Positions 44,901 through 58,274 of a stretch of 64,000 bases of DNA are shown piece after piece. Under the pieces are notes generated by a model that was not told the origin of the DNA, ran no database searches, and saw only the letters and a list, made by a program, of their open reading frames with translations. The translations under genes were made by a program, and so were the position numbers. Source of the DNA: CAYUHJ01 sp964444365 (GTDB lineage: Bacteria > Planctomycetota > Planctomycetia > Gemmatales > Gemmataceae); contig CAYUHJ010000004.1 in NCBI GenBank assembly GCA_964444365.1, forward strand, positions 37,154-101,153, in the 5' to 3' direction. Numbering within the stretch: the stretch's first letter is position 1; every line of letters starts with the position of its first letter.

Positions 44901-45815
44901 CAGGAAGTCGGTCCCCTGCGGGCGGGTGCCCAGCACGAGCCGGGAATCCGGTCGCCCCCGGAGCCAAGCGAGGAGCGGCCCGAGGTCGGTTCGCCGGTGA
45001 GCGTCGTCGACGACCACCAGGGCGGGGGCGGGCGGAAGGTCGTCGAGGGCGTCGACGGTGAGCGGGACGCCGTCGTTGAGCAACCGGACGGCCCGATCCG
45101 GGTGTGCCGCATCAATGCCCTCGGTCAACTCGCGGAGGACTCGTGTCTTCCCGATGCCGCCGCGGCCCGCCACGAGCACCACCCGCTCGCGGCCTTGCCC
45201 GACCGAGAAACTCGTGAGTTCTTGGACGAGTTGCTGGCGGCCGACCAAGGGGAGTGCGTGGTGGAACAGGCGGTCTGAATCGAGGAGCGGGCGGAAGTAA
45301 TCGGCCGGCGGGACGAACGCACCGACCGCCGGCAGCCCGAGGAAATCTCGCCGCCACACCGGGCCGAAGTGGTGGTCCACCAGACGGCGGGCGACTTCAG
45401 GACTCAACTCCAACCGGACCCGCTGCGACAGATCTTCCGCGTCCCACAGTTCCCAAGCCGAGTGTTTTTTGACCTCGTCCCGTACGTCTGTGGACGCAAC
45501 CCCGCTGATCAGGATGACGTAGCGGTCGGCTTTGTAGGTGGTGTCGGCAATGTGCTTCTGAGCGTGATTCGGCTGGTACTTCTTGTACCGCTTGTTTGAG
45601 AACGCCCACCACTTGTCGTCGGTCTTCTGGACGATGAGGTCGATCCCCTGCTGGGTCTGCCCCTGCGTGCCGTAGCGGTGGGCGGTTTCGGGCCGCGTGC
45701 CCGGCAGGGCGGTGAGCATGTCGTGGGCGAATTGCTCGAACCGTTCCCACGGGAGTTCGGAGAACGGGAGTGACGCGACCCTTGGGGTCAGCGGTGAGCG
45801 TACGGCCAGACTCAT
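41919..45815 (-). CDS. Mrr-like nuclease-STAND NTPase fusion, Avs-like antiphage protein (1298 aa)
   Basis: Residues 15-110 form a restriction-endonuclease-like domain: LPWERFEQFAHDML, GQTQQGIDLIVQ with D59, and WWAFSNKRYKKY with K75; the usual Gln/Glu two positions before the Lys is Ser. A P-loop NTPase follows: GRGGIGKT at about 215, ALVVVDDAH at about 265, and a winged-helix region near 440 (HAQLATFLGVQPPDVTRAIG). The C-terminal 750 residues are helical repeats suited to target sensing. This nuclease-STAND-repeat order is that of Avs (AVAST) proteins, which recognise phage proteins and then cut DNA. ATG 45815 has GAGGGG six bases upstream. It is the last gene of the minus-strand locus, 108 bases after mrr. 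Confidence 0.8.
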   Translation of the reverse strand: MSLAVRSPLTPRVASLPFSELPWERFEQFAHDMLTALPGTRPETAHRYGTQGQTQQGIDLIVQKTDDKWWAFSNKRYKKYQPNHAQKHIADTTYKADRYVILISGVASTDVRDEVKKHSAWELWDAEDLSQRVRLELSPEVARRLVDHHFGPVWRRDFLGLPAVGAFVPPADYFRPLLDSDRLFHHALPLVGRQQLVQELTSFSVGQGRERVVLVAGRGGIGKTRVLRELTEGIDAAHPDRAVRLLNDGVPLTVDALDDLPPAPALVVVDDAHRRTDLGPLLAWLRGRPDSRLVLGTRPQGTDFLLAELTRAGFDATQIRRPPPVERLTREEVRELAGRVMGSSCPELADRLAELTRDCPLVTVVGGRLLSDRAVPPELLERDADFRQEVLNRFRDEMLGRVSEAVPHELCKRLLEAVAALNPVPPESGTTHAQLATFLGVQPPDVTRAIGELERVGLLVRRGRHVRLTPDVLADHILHSACLTPQGVTTGFADRVFAAFAGGHLAQLLRNLAELDWRVRAGSETEPDLLNRIWGQIREAFRAGGHRERTELLGLLGDSAYFLPDRVLDLVRFAVRNPASAQSEDVIPGWLSYDHTNVLRAAPDLLRRCSVSATCLPACLDLLWELDRSDDRPTNPNPSHPFRVLTAIAEYGTEKPLWVNAAVWAAVRRWLARPDAWTGRHTPLDALDPLLAKSGIEHDTDGRRISMRPFLLDYESVRDLRGEVLATLTGCLSNGDIRVVLRAVQSLGAALTGPAPYLNMEITDEELTPWQGEQLHVLDTLQRLVDGSPPPVVLLAVLREVRFHARHGRLAADRERAASVIRSIDQSFEFRLTRMMQPEMSRWDLFEEEVGDGEDVVASIENRQRELAQSVVVEFWRRFPEPSAAVAELDRLLRDLRPAEPKTEAGNLLWWLLDNQPAAAKGIAEQLVRLPTSPVTEGLNVVLSRLYAACPQDAMEVCRGALDTGAIELRRVVAHFCQWGVAREAEPHPDEPAVLDRLVGDADPFVRRAGVAALRRLARFRPREAIDRALAIDPGADIDTAVELCRLGDRNWGGVTDALTDADLAALLLKLDVADRIDQNLSEFLRFAWGRIPHSVLELFFRRIERERAQGFRSSYRPVPFESMGRAFQTLADSPDLTALLRRVRDYAVRVDRVSRMELADLYRHVSLGYAAVGVEVLAEWFRVGDEQQLRAAVGLFRHAPRWLVFDRLDLTSLVLERAEAFGEECVRGISGGLYAVAALGSRQGVAGEPFPQDLQLRDRCTAALPRFPAGSITHRFLTDVLRSAERNIRDTATDDDD

Positions 45816-45923
45816 CAGCCCCTCGTCGATTCGTTGTGCCGAAGTCGGGAACGTGTTCCCACCACTTGTGTGGGGTCATTGCGACGGCTCGCTCGTCGCC
45901 GGTGATGCGGACCGAACGGCATT

Positions 45924-46832
45924 TCAAGCCGCCTCTTCGTCGAAGTAGTCCAGGTCAACCTTCTGCACGGCGAACGTGCGGGCGGTCGCCACGCCGACCC
46001 CGTGGTCGATCATCAGTTCGGCCAGCCGCCGGCCGTCGAGCAGCACCACCCGCCGCTCGATCTGGGTGACGTACTCCCTGGCGTCCTTCGAGAACCCGGA
46101 GGTGGTGATCAGCACCCCCTTGCGGGAGCGGTACGTCTCCATCCCGCCGACGAAATCCCGCACCTCCCGGCTGCCGACCGTGTTCTCCCACCGCTTGGCC
46201 TGCACGCACACCACGTCCAGCCCGAGTTTGTCCTCCTTGATGATGCCGTCGATCCCGCCGTCCCCGGACCGGCCGATGGCGTGCCCAGCGTCGGCCAGCG
46301 ACCCGCCGTACCCCATCGCCACCAGCAGGTCGACCACCAGCCGCTCGAAGAACGACGGCGAACACGCCTTCAGCTTGTCGATCAGCTCGTCGGCGAGGGC
46401 GTTCCGCAGGGCCAACGCCGCCGCTTCCAAAGTCTCCTCCGGCGTGGCGGCGTCGGCCGGCGGCTCGGTGCCGTCCGGCTCGGGGGCGGTGCGGCCGTAG
46501 AAGTCGGCGAACGTCGGGTACTGCCGGAGGAAGGCGTTGTCGATGCGGGCCGGCTTGCCCGCCAGGACGGCCTTGCCCTCGGCGGTGATACGGACGACGC
46601 CGCGGGCCGGCTGGGCGATGAGGCCGGCTTTCTTCAGGTAGGTCTTCGCCCACGCCACCCGGTTGGAAATCACGGTCTGCTGGCCACTCGGCAGGGGCTC
46701 GGCCCGCTCGGCATCGGTCAGCCCGAAGCGGTCGGCGACCCGCTGGGTGACGGCCCGCAGGTGGTGGTCCGTGCCGTCCGCCACGGCCTCCAGCAGCGGC
46801 AGCATGCAGTCCTGGTAGTCGGGGATGGGCAC
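45924..46832 (-). CDS. mrr: Mrr-family restriction endonuclease
   Basis: 302 residues from GTG 46832 (CGGAG about six bases upstream; 14 bases after the OLD gene's final stop). The N-terminal winged-helix Mrr domain (MLPLLEAVADGTDHHLRAVT; NRVAWAKTYLKKAGLIAQPA) is followed by the catalytic domain: FFERLVVDLLVAMGYGG, GDGGIDGIIKED near residue 188 and the catalytic VQAKRW near 209. Mrr enzymes cleave methylated DNA. All active-site residues are present. Placed beside a DNA methylase locus it must either ignore the host's own methylation mark or be controlled. Confidence 0.92.
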   Translation of the reverse strand: MPIPDYQDCMLPLLEAVADGTDHHLRAVTQRVADRFGLTDAERAEPLPSGQQTVISNRVAWAKTYLKKAGLIAQPARGVVRITAEGKAVLAGKPARIDNAFLRQYPTFADFYGRTAPEPDGTEPPADAATPEETLEAAALALRNALADELIDKLKACSPSFFERLVVDLLVAMGYGGSLADAGHAIGRSGDGGIDGIIKEDKLGLDVVCVQAKRWENTVGSREVRDFVGGMETYRSRKGVLITTSGFSKDAREYVTQIERRVVLLDGRRLAELMIDHGVGVATARTFAVQKVDLDYFDEEAA

Positions 46833-46846
46833 GGGCGGCTCCGGGG

Positions 46847-48922
46847 TCAAGGAAGCAGGGCGTTGAGCTTGGCGAACAGCTTCTCGAACCGCTCCAGCGT
46901 GGCGGCCGACAGCCCCTTCTTCAGTGTACCGATGTTCTCCGCGAAGTGCTTCGCCGGCCGGAAGTGGCCGAACCCGGCCCGGCTGGTGAGCGGGTGCGTC
47001 TCGAAGAACTGGTCCAGCCGCACCAGGACGCGGGGGTGGCCCGCCTTCACGTCCTTTTACGTCGGCTTCTTGCTCACCTCGCCCGCGTACTCGCCGTTCA
47101 CCAGTTTGAGGTAGAACCCGAGGTCGAACATGTCCTCGATGTCGGCCTCCTCGGCCCCCGTGAACTCGGCGAAGGTGAGCACGCGGCTGCGTTCTAGGAG
47201 CTGTCGCTCGTACAGGGCTTCGATCCGCTGCTGGTCTTTCTTCTGGAAGTCGAGCAGGGTGGCGATGGTCAGTCCCTTCTGTGCCCCGAGCAAGGCGGCG
47301 AAGGTGGGCACCTTCTCGGCCCCGCCGACCGGCGTGATCGTCCACCGGCGGTCCAGCCCCCGCCGGTTCTTCTCCTCCAGCACGCCCGTCACGGTTTGCA
47401 GGTAGAGCAGGTCGGACACGCCCTCCACGACGAGGCAGTTCGGGCCGACGAACAGGGTCTGGGCGATGTCGTACCCCAACGCCCCCTGCAACGGGAACAG
47501 GGTCGCCGCCCCGGCCCGCAGCACGTCTTTGAACACCTTGGTCCCGGACTGCTCGGGCGGCGGCGGCTCCTTCGCGTCGATGCTCCGGTCCTCGACGATC
47601 CGAACCCGCTCGAAGTGGTGCGGGTCCACCATGAACGGCGAGTGGGTGGTGTACACCACCTGATGGTGCGGCTTGAGTTCCTCCTCGACGTACCGCAGCA
47701 GGTCGCCCTGGGCCTTGGCGTGCAGGAACAGCCCCGGCTCGTCGAGCAGCAGGATGAGCGGCTCCTTCGCCTTCTTCTGTTGGCCGAACCACGCCAGGAA
47801 GGAGAAGAACCACAGGAACCCCTTCGACCGGCTGCCGAGCAGGATGCTCGCCTCGTGGACCGAGTCGTACACCCGGCCCCACAGGTTCGTCCCGCTGCTC
47901 ATCTCGCCGGGGTCGCCCGGCCGGGCCTGCCGCACGTCGAACCGCACCTTCAGGTGCCGGTTCTGCGACCAGTACTTCAGCACCTGCTTGGACAGGTGGT
48001 TGGAGGCCCCCTCCAGGCTCGCCACCAGTTCGTCCGTCCGAGTGGAGTTCAGCAGTTGGTCGATGTCGAGCCTCGCCAGTTCGATCAGCCCGAGCATCGG
48101 CCGGTCGGACTCCTTCAACTTCTGTCCGTTCCGCCCGGTCTGCCGCTCCTTCAGCTTCTCGATGTTGACGTGCCCCTCCATCTGGTAGTACTCGTCGAAG
48201 TAGAGGAACTTCGGCCAGCGGGCCTTCAGGTGGTGAGCCCAGATGTGCTCGCCGAGGCCGGACTGGGTGATCCCGATCAGCAGCCCCTTCAACTTCTTCG
48301 CCGCCTCGGACTCGGCCTGCGTGTCGGCCTCGTGGATCGCCTTCGTCCGGGCGTCCGGGTCGGTCAGGGCTTCGGCCTCCGCCTTCGCCTTCGCGTGGGT
48401 CTGCTGACGATCCTTCCCGTCGGCGTCCAAAAACGCCCGCAGTTCGGCCACCGTGGCGGTGCCGACGGCACGGGCGGCTACCTCCTCCGGCAGGTGGTGG
48501 GTCCGCACCAGCCCGCGGACCGCAGCCGCCTCGTCGGGCTCGATCTCGACGACGAGCTTGTTGTCGTACCCCTTCGACAGCCGGACGATGGGTGTCGGCA
48601 GCACGCCCGCACCGTACGCCGCTTCGACGGCGGCGATCTCGTCGGCCCCGAGAGCGTACTCCGCCCAGATGACGACGGCCGGCTCCTCCTCGTCGGCCTC
48701 GACCCGCTGGCGGTACTCCTCGACCTCGGCTCGGGGGTACTCGTCGGTCACGTCGAACTTGCCGTCCTCCGGGACGACCGGGTTGAGCTTGTAGAGGGCT
48801 TGGAGGACGGCCGTCTTGCCCGACTCGTTCTTCCCGACGAGGCAGGTGATGTCGCCGACCTCGAACGGGTTCGAGCGGCGGATCGACTTGAAGTCCGTGA
48901 TCTCGACCCGAGTCAACTTCAT
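46847..48922 (-). pseudogene. OLD-family ATPase/TOPRIM nuclease, interrupted by in-frame TAA at 47057-47059
   Basis: From ATG 48922 the frame gives 621 residues: P-loop GKNESGKTAVLQAL near residue 30, ABC-type Walker B LLLDEPGLFLHA near 390, a switch His (YTTHSPFMV), and a TOPRIM nuclease domain (CLVVEGVSDLLYLQ near 495; LLDFQKKDQQ). It stops at TAA 47057-47059. The same frame then continues for 69 codons with coherent sequence (GHPRVLVRLDQFFETHPL; RPAKHFAENIGTLKKG; LERFEKLFAKLNALL) to a TGA at 46847. Both parts read as one protein of about 690 residues. OLD proteins are nucleases used in phage exclusion and in Gabija (GajA). The truncated form keeps the ATPase and most of the TOPRIM domain. 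Confidence 0.82.
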
Positions 48923-49035
48923 GGGCGTTCTCGTCGGCTGGTGGGACGACCGCTGGCGTGAGTTCGGCGGCCGGTCCGACCACAACGCACGATCCGATGT
49001 GAGAAAGCATCCGCTGGGGCATGATACTTTTGCAA

Positions 49036-49059
49036 TGTCCGTAGTTTCGACTGCGGACA
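49036..49059 (-). other. Hairpin with TTCG loop between the nuclease-like gene and the OLD gene
   Basis: TGTCCGTAGT, loop TTCG, then ACTGCGGACA form a 10-base stem with one G-T pair. It lies in the 175-base gap that splits the minus-strand locus into two groups. No T-run follows on either strand, so it may be a processing or attenuation structure rather than a simple terminator. Confidence 0.45.
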
Positions 49060-49097
49060 GCCGCCGAGGTGGACGTTACTTGCCGCAACTCACAGGA

Positions 49098-50629
49098 TCA
49101 GTTTGCGGTGACGCTCTCCATCAACTGACTGCCCCGAGTGTAACTAAAGTTGCTGATCGAACACCGATCACGAAAGGCATCGGCGTAACGCGAAAGTGGC
49201 ACGAACGAGTCTTCGGTTGCCGCCATGGTGGCGATGACATCGTCGAGGTGATGGCCGAGTTCTACCAGTCGCACCACCTCGTCCAGTTCGGTGATGGACA
49301 GCACGACATGCGGGATGATCGCGGCAACGCCGTTCTGCCGGAGGTCGTTCAGAATCCGCCGCCGAAAGAAGGGGCCGTTAACGGTCTGAAGTTGCCCATA
49401 GGTGACAACGACGCCGACGGTTTCTTCGGGCCGCTGAGCTAGGCCGTGGTTTGCCCACTTGCCGAGCCTGATGGCTTCAGCGTGAGCAGAGAGTTGGGTG
49501 ATTGCCGATACGATCCTCTCCCTCGTCGCCTGCACCGACGCATCCGAACCGAACGTCACGAGTTCGAGGGGCGGCCGGAGGCTCTTGCACTCGAAGAGAA
49601 TCGTCCGCGAGGCCCCTTTGTACGCCCAGTCGGCGACCTTGCCGGCGTTCTTGGGTTTGGCCCGGTTCGGGTCGCCTTCCCACCACAACGACTCGCTCGG
49701 ACAGACCGACCCCAACAGGTTGCCGACGAAACGATCGAAGACGTACCCGAAGCGGCGGCTGAAGGCGGTCCGGTCCCGCTCGAACAGGTCGTAGAAAAGA
49801 CCAAGGGTCGTTCTCTCCGCCAACAGGTGCGGGTCAACGGTGACGAACCGGCCTTGCCCTACGTCGATGACTGGAAATCGAACGAGGGGATTGAACTCGA
49901 ACTGTGTGTAGCGGGCGTCCGAAACGCGGTACAGCGGGTTCTCGCAGGTTCGGCGAAATTCGTCCCGCGTGCAAGCCACGCGGGTGAGGAACTGCGGCCA
50001 CACCTCCGGCCGGCAGACTCCCACGCCTTGAACATTCGCCTCGGCGAGCATGACGTGGTCGAACGTCCCCGGACACGGGTGACCACGATGGCTGGCCCGA
50101 TTGAGTGCCCCGCACACGAACCCATCGCCACGAACTCCCCGACCGACATTCCGAGGTGACGCTCGATATCCGAGCGGAGGTCGTAGGTCTCGGTGTCGGA
50201 GATCCGCACAGCCCCAACATCGCGGAATAGTCCCAATCCCAACCCGAACAACTGGCACCTGTCCCGTCGCTGGGCGGGGAGTTGGTGACCGAGCATCCGC
50301 TCGAAAAAGCCGGACGGATCCGCCGTCTCCCACTCAGGGTCCGAACAGATCGGATCGTCAAGCTGGAAGAACAGGTCCAGCAGTTGCAGATACCGTTGCC
50401 CGTCGAGTTCGATGATGCCGAGATTACTCGCGTGGAGGAGGAGTTGCTTGGCGAAGAAATGAACAAGAAAAGCGGGGACGCCGGCCTTGCGAGCACGGCA
50501 GAACGGGTCGATCCCCGCGTCCGACTTTTCGCCCCTTGAGACCGCGAGCAGGTGGTTCAAGAAGAGCAACGAGTCGTCCAGTTTCAACCTTGAGATCGCG
50601 TTTCGCAGTTGTTCAAGGGTGGTCGCCAC
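49098..50629 (-). pseudogene. PD-(D/E)XK nuclease-like protein with one-base frameshift
   Basis: The 5' frame from ATG 50629 (TTLEQLRNAISRLKLDDSLL; FAKQLLLHASNLGIIELDGQ; MSVGEFVAMG) loses sense at about 50121. From there another frame carries on coherently (FVCGALNRASHRGHPCPGTF; FVTVDPHLLAERTTLGLFYD) to the stop at 49098. Restoring one G in ATGGG(G)TTCGTG joins them into about 510 residues. The second half holds a nuclease signature: VADWAYKG, then ILFECKSL, i.e. D-x(n)-E-x-K. The ATG is 28 bases after the methylase stop, so it belongs to the same transcript. As read, only the N-terminal half and an unrelated tail would be made. No named family is recognised. Confidence 0.7.
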
Positions 50630-50657
50630 GCCGCCTCCCAGTTCAGACGGTGACAGG

Positions 50658-55451
<4,794 letters not shown>

Positions 55452-55457
55452 GGGCGT

Positions 55458-58274
55458 TCACATCTTCGGCAGGTAGATGAACACGCCCAACACGTCGGGC
55501 ACGTCCTGGGCTTCGACCCGGTGCCGTACCCGTTTGACCTTGCTCTCTTTGCGGACGCGAGTGTGGGCGTCGAGCAGCAACTTGCCACGGGCTTGGGCGA
55601 ACTCGGCCAGCTTCGGCCGCAGGTGGTCGATGCCGTCGGTCACCTTCTGGAGGAAGTCGCGGGCCTGTTCGGGTGCGACGTTCGCCTCCGGCTCGGCGGC
55701 CAGGAGGGTCTCGGCGACCTCGGCCGGCAGCCACTCGGCGTTCTGCGGCGAGCCGGCGAAGGCGATGAGTTCGCTATCTTCGGCCAGGAGGGGGTGTTCG
55801 GCATCGTCGATTCGCGTGACGATGTGGAAGCGGTGCCGGAGCAGGAGTAGGGTGGTCCGCTTGCTCACCCTGGCGGTGCGGATGACGCCGCACCGGCGGG
55901 CCGGGCCGTCGAGGTGCGGGTCGAGGGCCGCGTTCAGCACGAAGTTGGCCAGCGTTTCGACCGCCGGCGAGGAGCGGGAGAGCAGCACCTGTCCGTCGGC
56001 GACGGGCAGCTCGAACCGGGCGGCGAAGGTCTCCTTCCCGGCTTTCAGCCCGAGCGGCGGCAGCAGTTGGTCCTTCATCGCCCGCGGGCACTCGGACAGG
56101 TCGACGCGGACCGTGCCGGTGCCGCTCACCAGGCCCTTGCACGCGGTCAGGGCGGTGGAGACGAACGCGGCCACGTCCACCCCGCTGCCGACGGCCGACT
56201 GGGACGCCTTCAACTCCTGGACCACCTCGTCCACCTTGAGCGTCTGCTGGGCGAACACGGTACGGGACTGCTTCTCCCGCTCGGTCGCCGACTCCCACAA
56301 CGAGTCCAACTCGGGAACAGCGGCGTCCGAGTCGTCCAAGTAGTCGAACAGGGACGGTTGCTGCCCGCCCTTGAGCGACTCGCCACTAAAGATCGCCTGC
56401 ATGAGTTTGTCGCTGTCGACCGGCAACGGCACGGAGACGCCGAGCGAACTTCGGATGCTCTTGTGCTTGCGGAGCAACACGTTGAGAACGACGCCGTCGA
56501 TCTGGTTGTCGATGCCGTAGTAGGTGAGGGCACGCACCCGCGGGTTCCGCTGCCCGTAGCGGTCCACCCGCCCCTCCCGCTGCTCGTGCCGGGTGGGGTT
56601 CCAGGACAGGTCGTAGTGCACGACGGCGTCGAACAGGTGCTGGAGGTTGATGCCCTCGCTCAGGCAGTCGGTGCAGACGAGCACCCGCTTCTCGCAGCCG
56701 CCCAACGCGACCACCCGGTCTTCCCGCTCCTTGGGTGGCAGGGTGCCGGTCACCGACTCGACGGTGACGCCCTTCAGCTTCTTGCGGAGTTCGGCCGCCA
56801 CGTACTCGGCGGTCGGGATGAACCGGCAGAACAGGATCGGCCGGTGCCCGTCCTTGAGCAACTCCTCGACGAGGGCGACGGCCTTCTTCAGCTTGTTGTC
56901 CTTGGCCCCGTGCAGGGCCTCGGCGGCCGCGGCCATGGCCATCAGCCGGCGGGACGCCTCGGTGGCCCCGCCCGGCCCGTCGGCGTCGCCCGCCGGGGCC
57001 ACGTCGGTCCCCTCGGCCGAGTCGTCCTCGACCAGGTCCATGACGGCCGCCCGGCCGAGGTCGTCGGCCTCCTCGGGGGTGTTCGCCTCGACCGCCCGCG
57101 TCCGCAGGGTGGCCACGGCCGCCGCCGGGCTGGAGGCCATCGACCGCAGGAGGGCGAGGGCCGACCACCAGCGGATCCGCTGCCGCTGCCGGTTGAGCGT
57201 GGCGTCGGACACCGACTCCTTGGCGTACTCCAGCACCTGCTTGAACAGCTTCAGGTACTCCGCGTGCAGCTTGTACGTCTCCTCCTTCTCTTCGCGGTCG
57301 GGGAACGGGGTGTCGGTCTGGAGGAAGTGGCGTATGTCCCCGCGGCGGCGTTGGACGAAGTGCTCGGCGATCCGCTCGCGGACGGCCCGGTTCTTGTCCC
57401 CGCCCAGGTCGGCCGGCAGGTCGGCGAACGCCGGGTCGAGCAGGGCCAGGAGCGACCGGAACGCCTCCTCGTTCCCGCTGTGCGGGGTGGCCGTGACCAG
57501 CAGCAGGTGGCGGTCCTTGTTGCCCGCGAGTTGCCGGACGAGCTGGTGGCGTTGGTGCCGTGCCCCGCGGCCGTCCCCGGCCCTCGCACACGCGTGGGCC
57601 TCGTCGACGATCACCAGCTCGGGGCAGTCGCGGACGAAGTCGTCGCGGCGGCGGTCGCTCTTGATGAAGTCGGTGGACACGATCACGAACGGGAAGCGGT
57701 CGAACACCGACTGGTTCATCCGGCACGCCCGCTCCAGCCGCGACACGGTGCCGGGGAGGACGAGTTCGGCGTCGAGGTGGAACTTGGCGTGCAGCTCCGC
57801 CTGCCACTGCTCGGCGATCTGCGGCGGGCACAGGACGGCCATCCGCCGCACCTCACCGCGGTCGATCAGCTCGCGGGCGATCAGCCCGGCCTCGACCGTC
57901 TTGCCGATGCCCACGTCGTCCGCGATGAGCAGCCGCACCGGGTCGAGCTTGAGGGCCATCAGCAGCGGGACGAGCTGGTACGGCCGCGGCTCGACGCCCA
58001 GCCGGGCGAACGAGCGGAACGGGCCGGCACTCGACCGGAAGCCCAGCCGCAGGGCGTCCCGCAGCAGCCGGCCCGAGCGGTGGTCCCCGAGCGAGGCCGG
58101 GTCGGGGAGCTGGAAGGTGGCGGGCTCCACCGGCTCCACGGGCAGGTAGAACCCGGCCACCTCGTCGTCCCCGCCGCCGAGCGGGCGGGCGACGACCGTG
58201 TCCGGCGAGGACTCGGGGAGGACGACCCACTCCCGCCCGCGGGCCTTCACGAGCGAACCGACGGCGAAGCTCAT
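55458..58274 (-). CDS. SNF2-family helicase (DISARM DrmD-like), 938 aa
   Basis: The start is ATG 58274, overlapping the helicase stop (ATGA, 58271-58274). Motif I is ADDVGIGKTVEAGLIA near residue 120; motif II is VIVDEAHACAR near 225; the second lobe has VLVCTDCLSEGINLQHLFDA and motif VI (EQREGRVDRYGQ) near 530-575. The N-terminal domain (GSLVKARGREWVVLPE) and the long C-terminal helical tail are typical of the HepA/RapA-like branch found in DISARM and other defence loci. It probably translocates on duplex DNA and restructures incoming phage genomes. All ATPase motifs appear intact. Confidence 0.88.
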   Translation of the reverse strand: MSFAVGSLVKARGREWVVLPESSPDTVVARPLGGGDDEVAGFYLPVEPVEPATFQLPDPASLGDHRSGRLLRDALRLGFRSSAGPFRSFARLGVEPRPYQLVPLLMALKLDPVRLLIADDVGIGKTVEAGLIARELIDRGEVRRMAVLCPPQIAEQWQAELHAKFHLDAELVLPGTVSRLERACRMNQSVFDRFPFVIVSTDFIKSDRRRDDFVRDCPELVIVDEAHACARAGDGRGARHQRHQLVRQLAGNKDRHLLLVTATPHSGNEEAFRSLLALLDPAFADLPADLGGDKNRAVRERIAEHFVQRRRGDIRHFLQTDTPFPDREEKEETYKLHAEYLKLFKQVLEYAKESVSDATLNRQRQRIRWWSALALLRSMASSPAAAVATLRTRAVEANTPEEADDLGRAAVMDLVEDDSAEGTDVAPAGDADGPGGATEASRRLMAMAAAAEALHGAKDNKLKKAVALVEELLKDGHRPILFCRFIPTAEYVAAELRKKLKGVTVESVTGTLPPKEREDRVVALGGCEKRVLVCTDCLSEGINLQHLFDAVVHYDLSWNPTRHEQREGRVDRYGQRNPRVRALTYYGIDNQIDGVVLNVLLRKHKSIRSSLGVSVPLPVDSDKLMQAIFSGESLKGGQQPSLFDYLDDSDAAVPELDSLWESATEREKQSRTVFAQQTLKVDEVVQELKASQSAVGSGVDVAAFVSTALTACKGLVSGTGTVRVDLSECPRAMKDQLLPPLGLKAGKETFAARFELPVADGQVLLSRSSPAVETLANFVLNAALDPHLDGPARRCGVIRTARVSKRTTLLLLRHRFHIVTRIDDAEHPLLAEDSELIAFAGSPQNAEWLPAEVAETLLAAEPEANVAPEQARDFLQKVTDGIDHLRPKLAEFAQARGKLLLDAHTRVRKESKVKRVRHRVEAQDVPDVLGVFIYLPKM

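Noticed and set aside
1431..47059. Nonsense codons caused by self-mutation from the DddA-like toxin
   Set aside because: The TGG-to-TGA change would need deamination of a C preceded by A, not the TC context known for DddA, and the original codons at the TAA sites are unknown.
45924..49088. 1054-codon minus-strand ORF covering both mrr and the OLD region
   Set aside because: Only its last 302 codons (mrr) make sense; the rest is out of frame with the OLD gene and is Arg/Gly low complexity.
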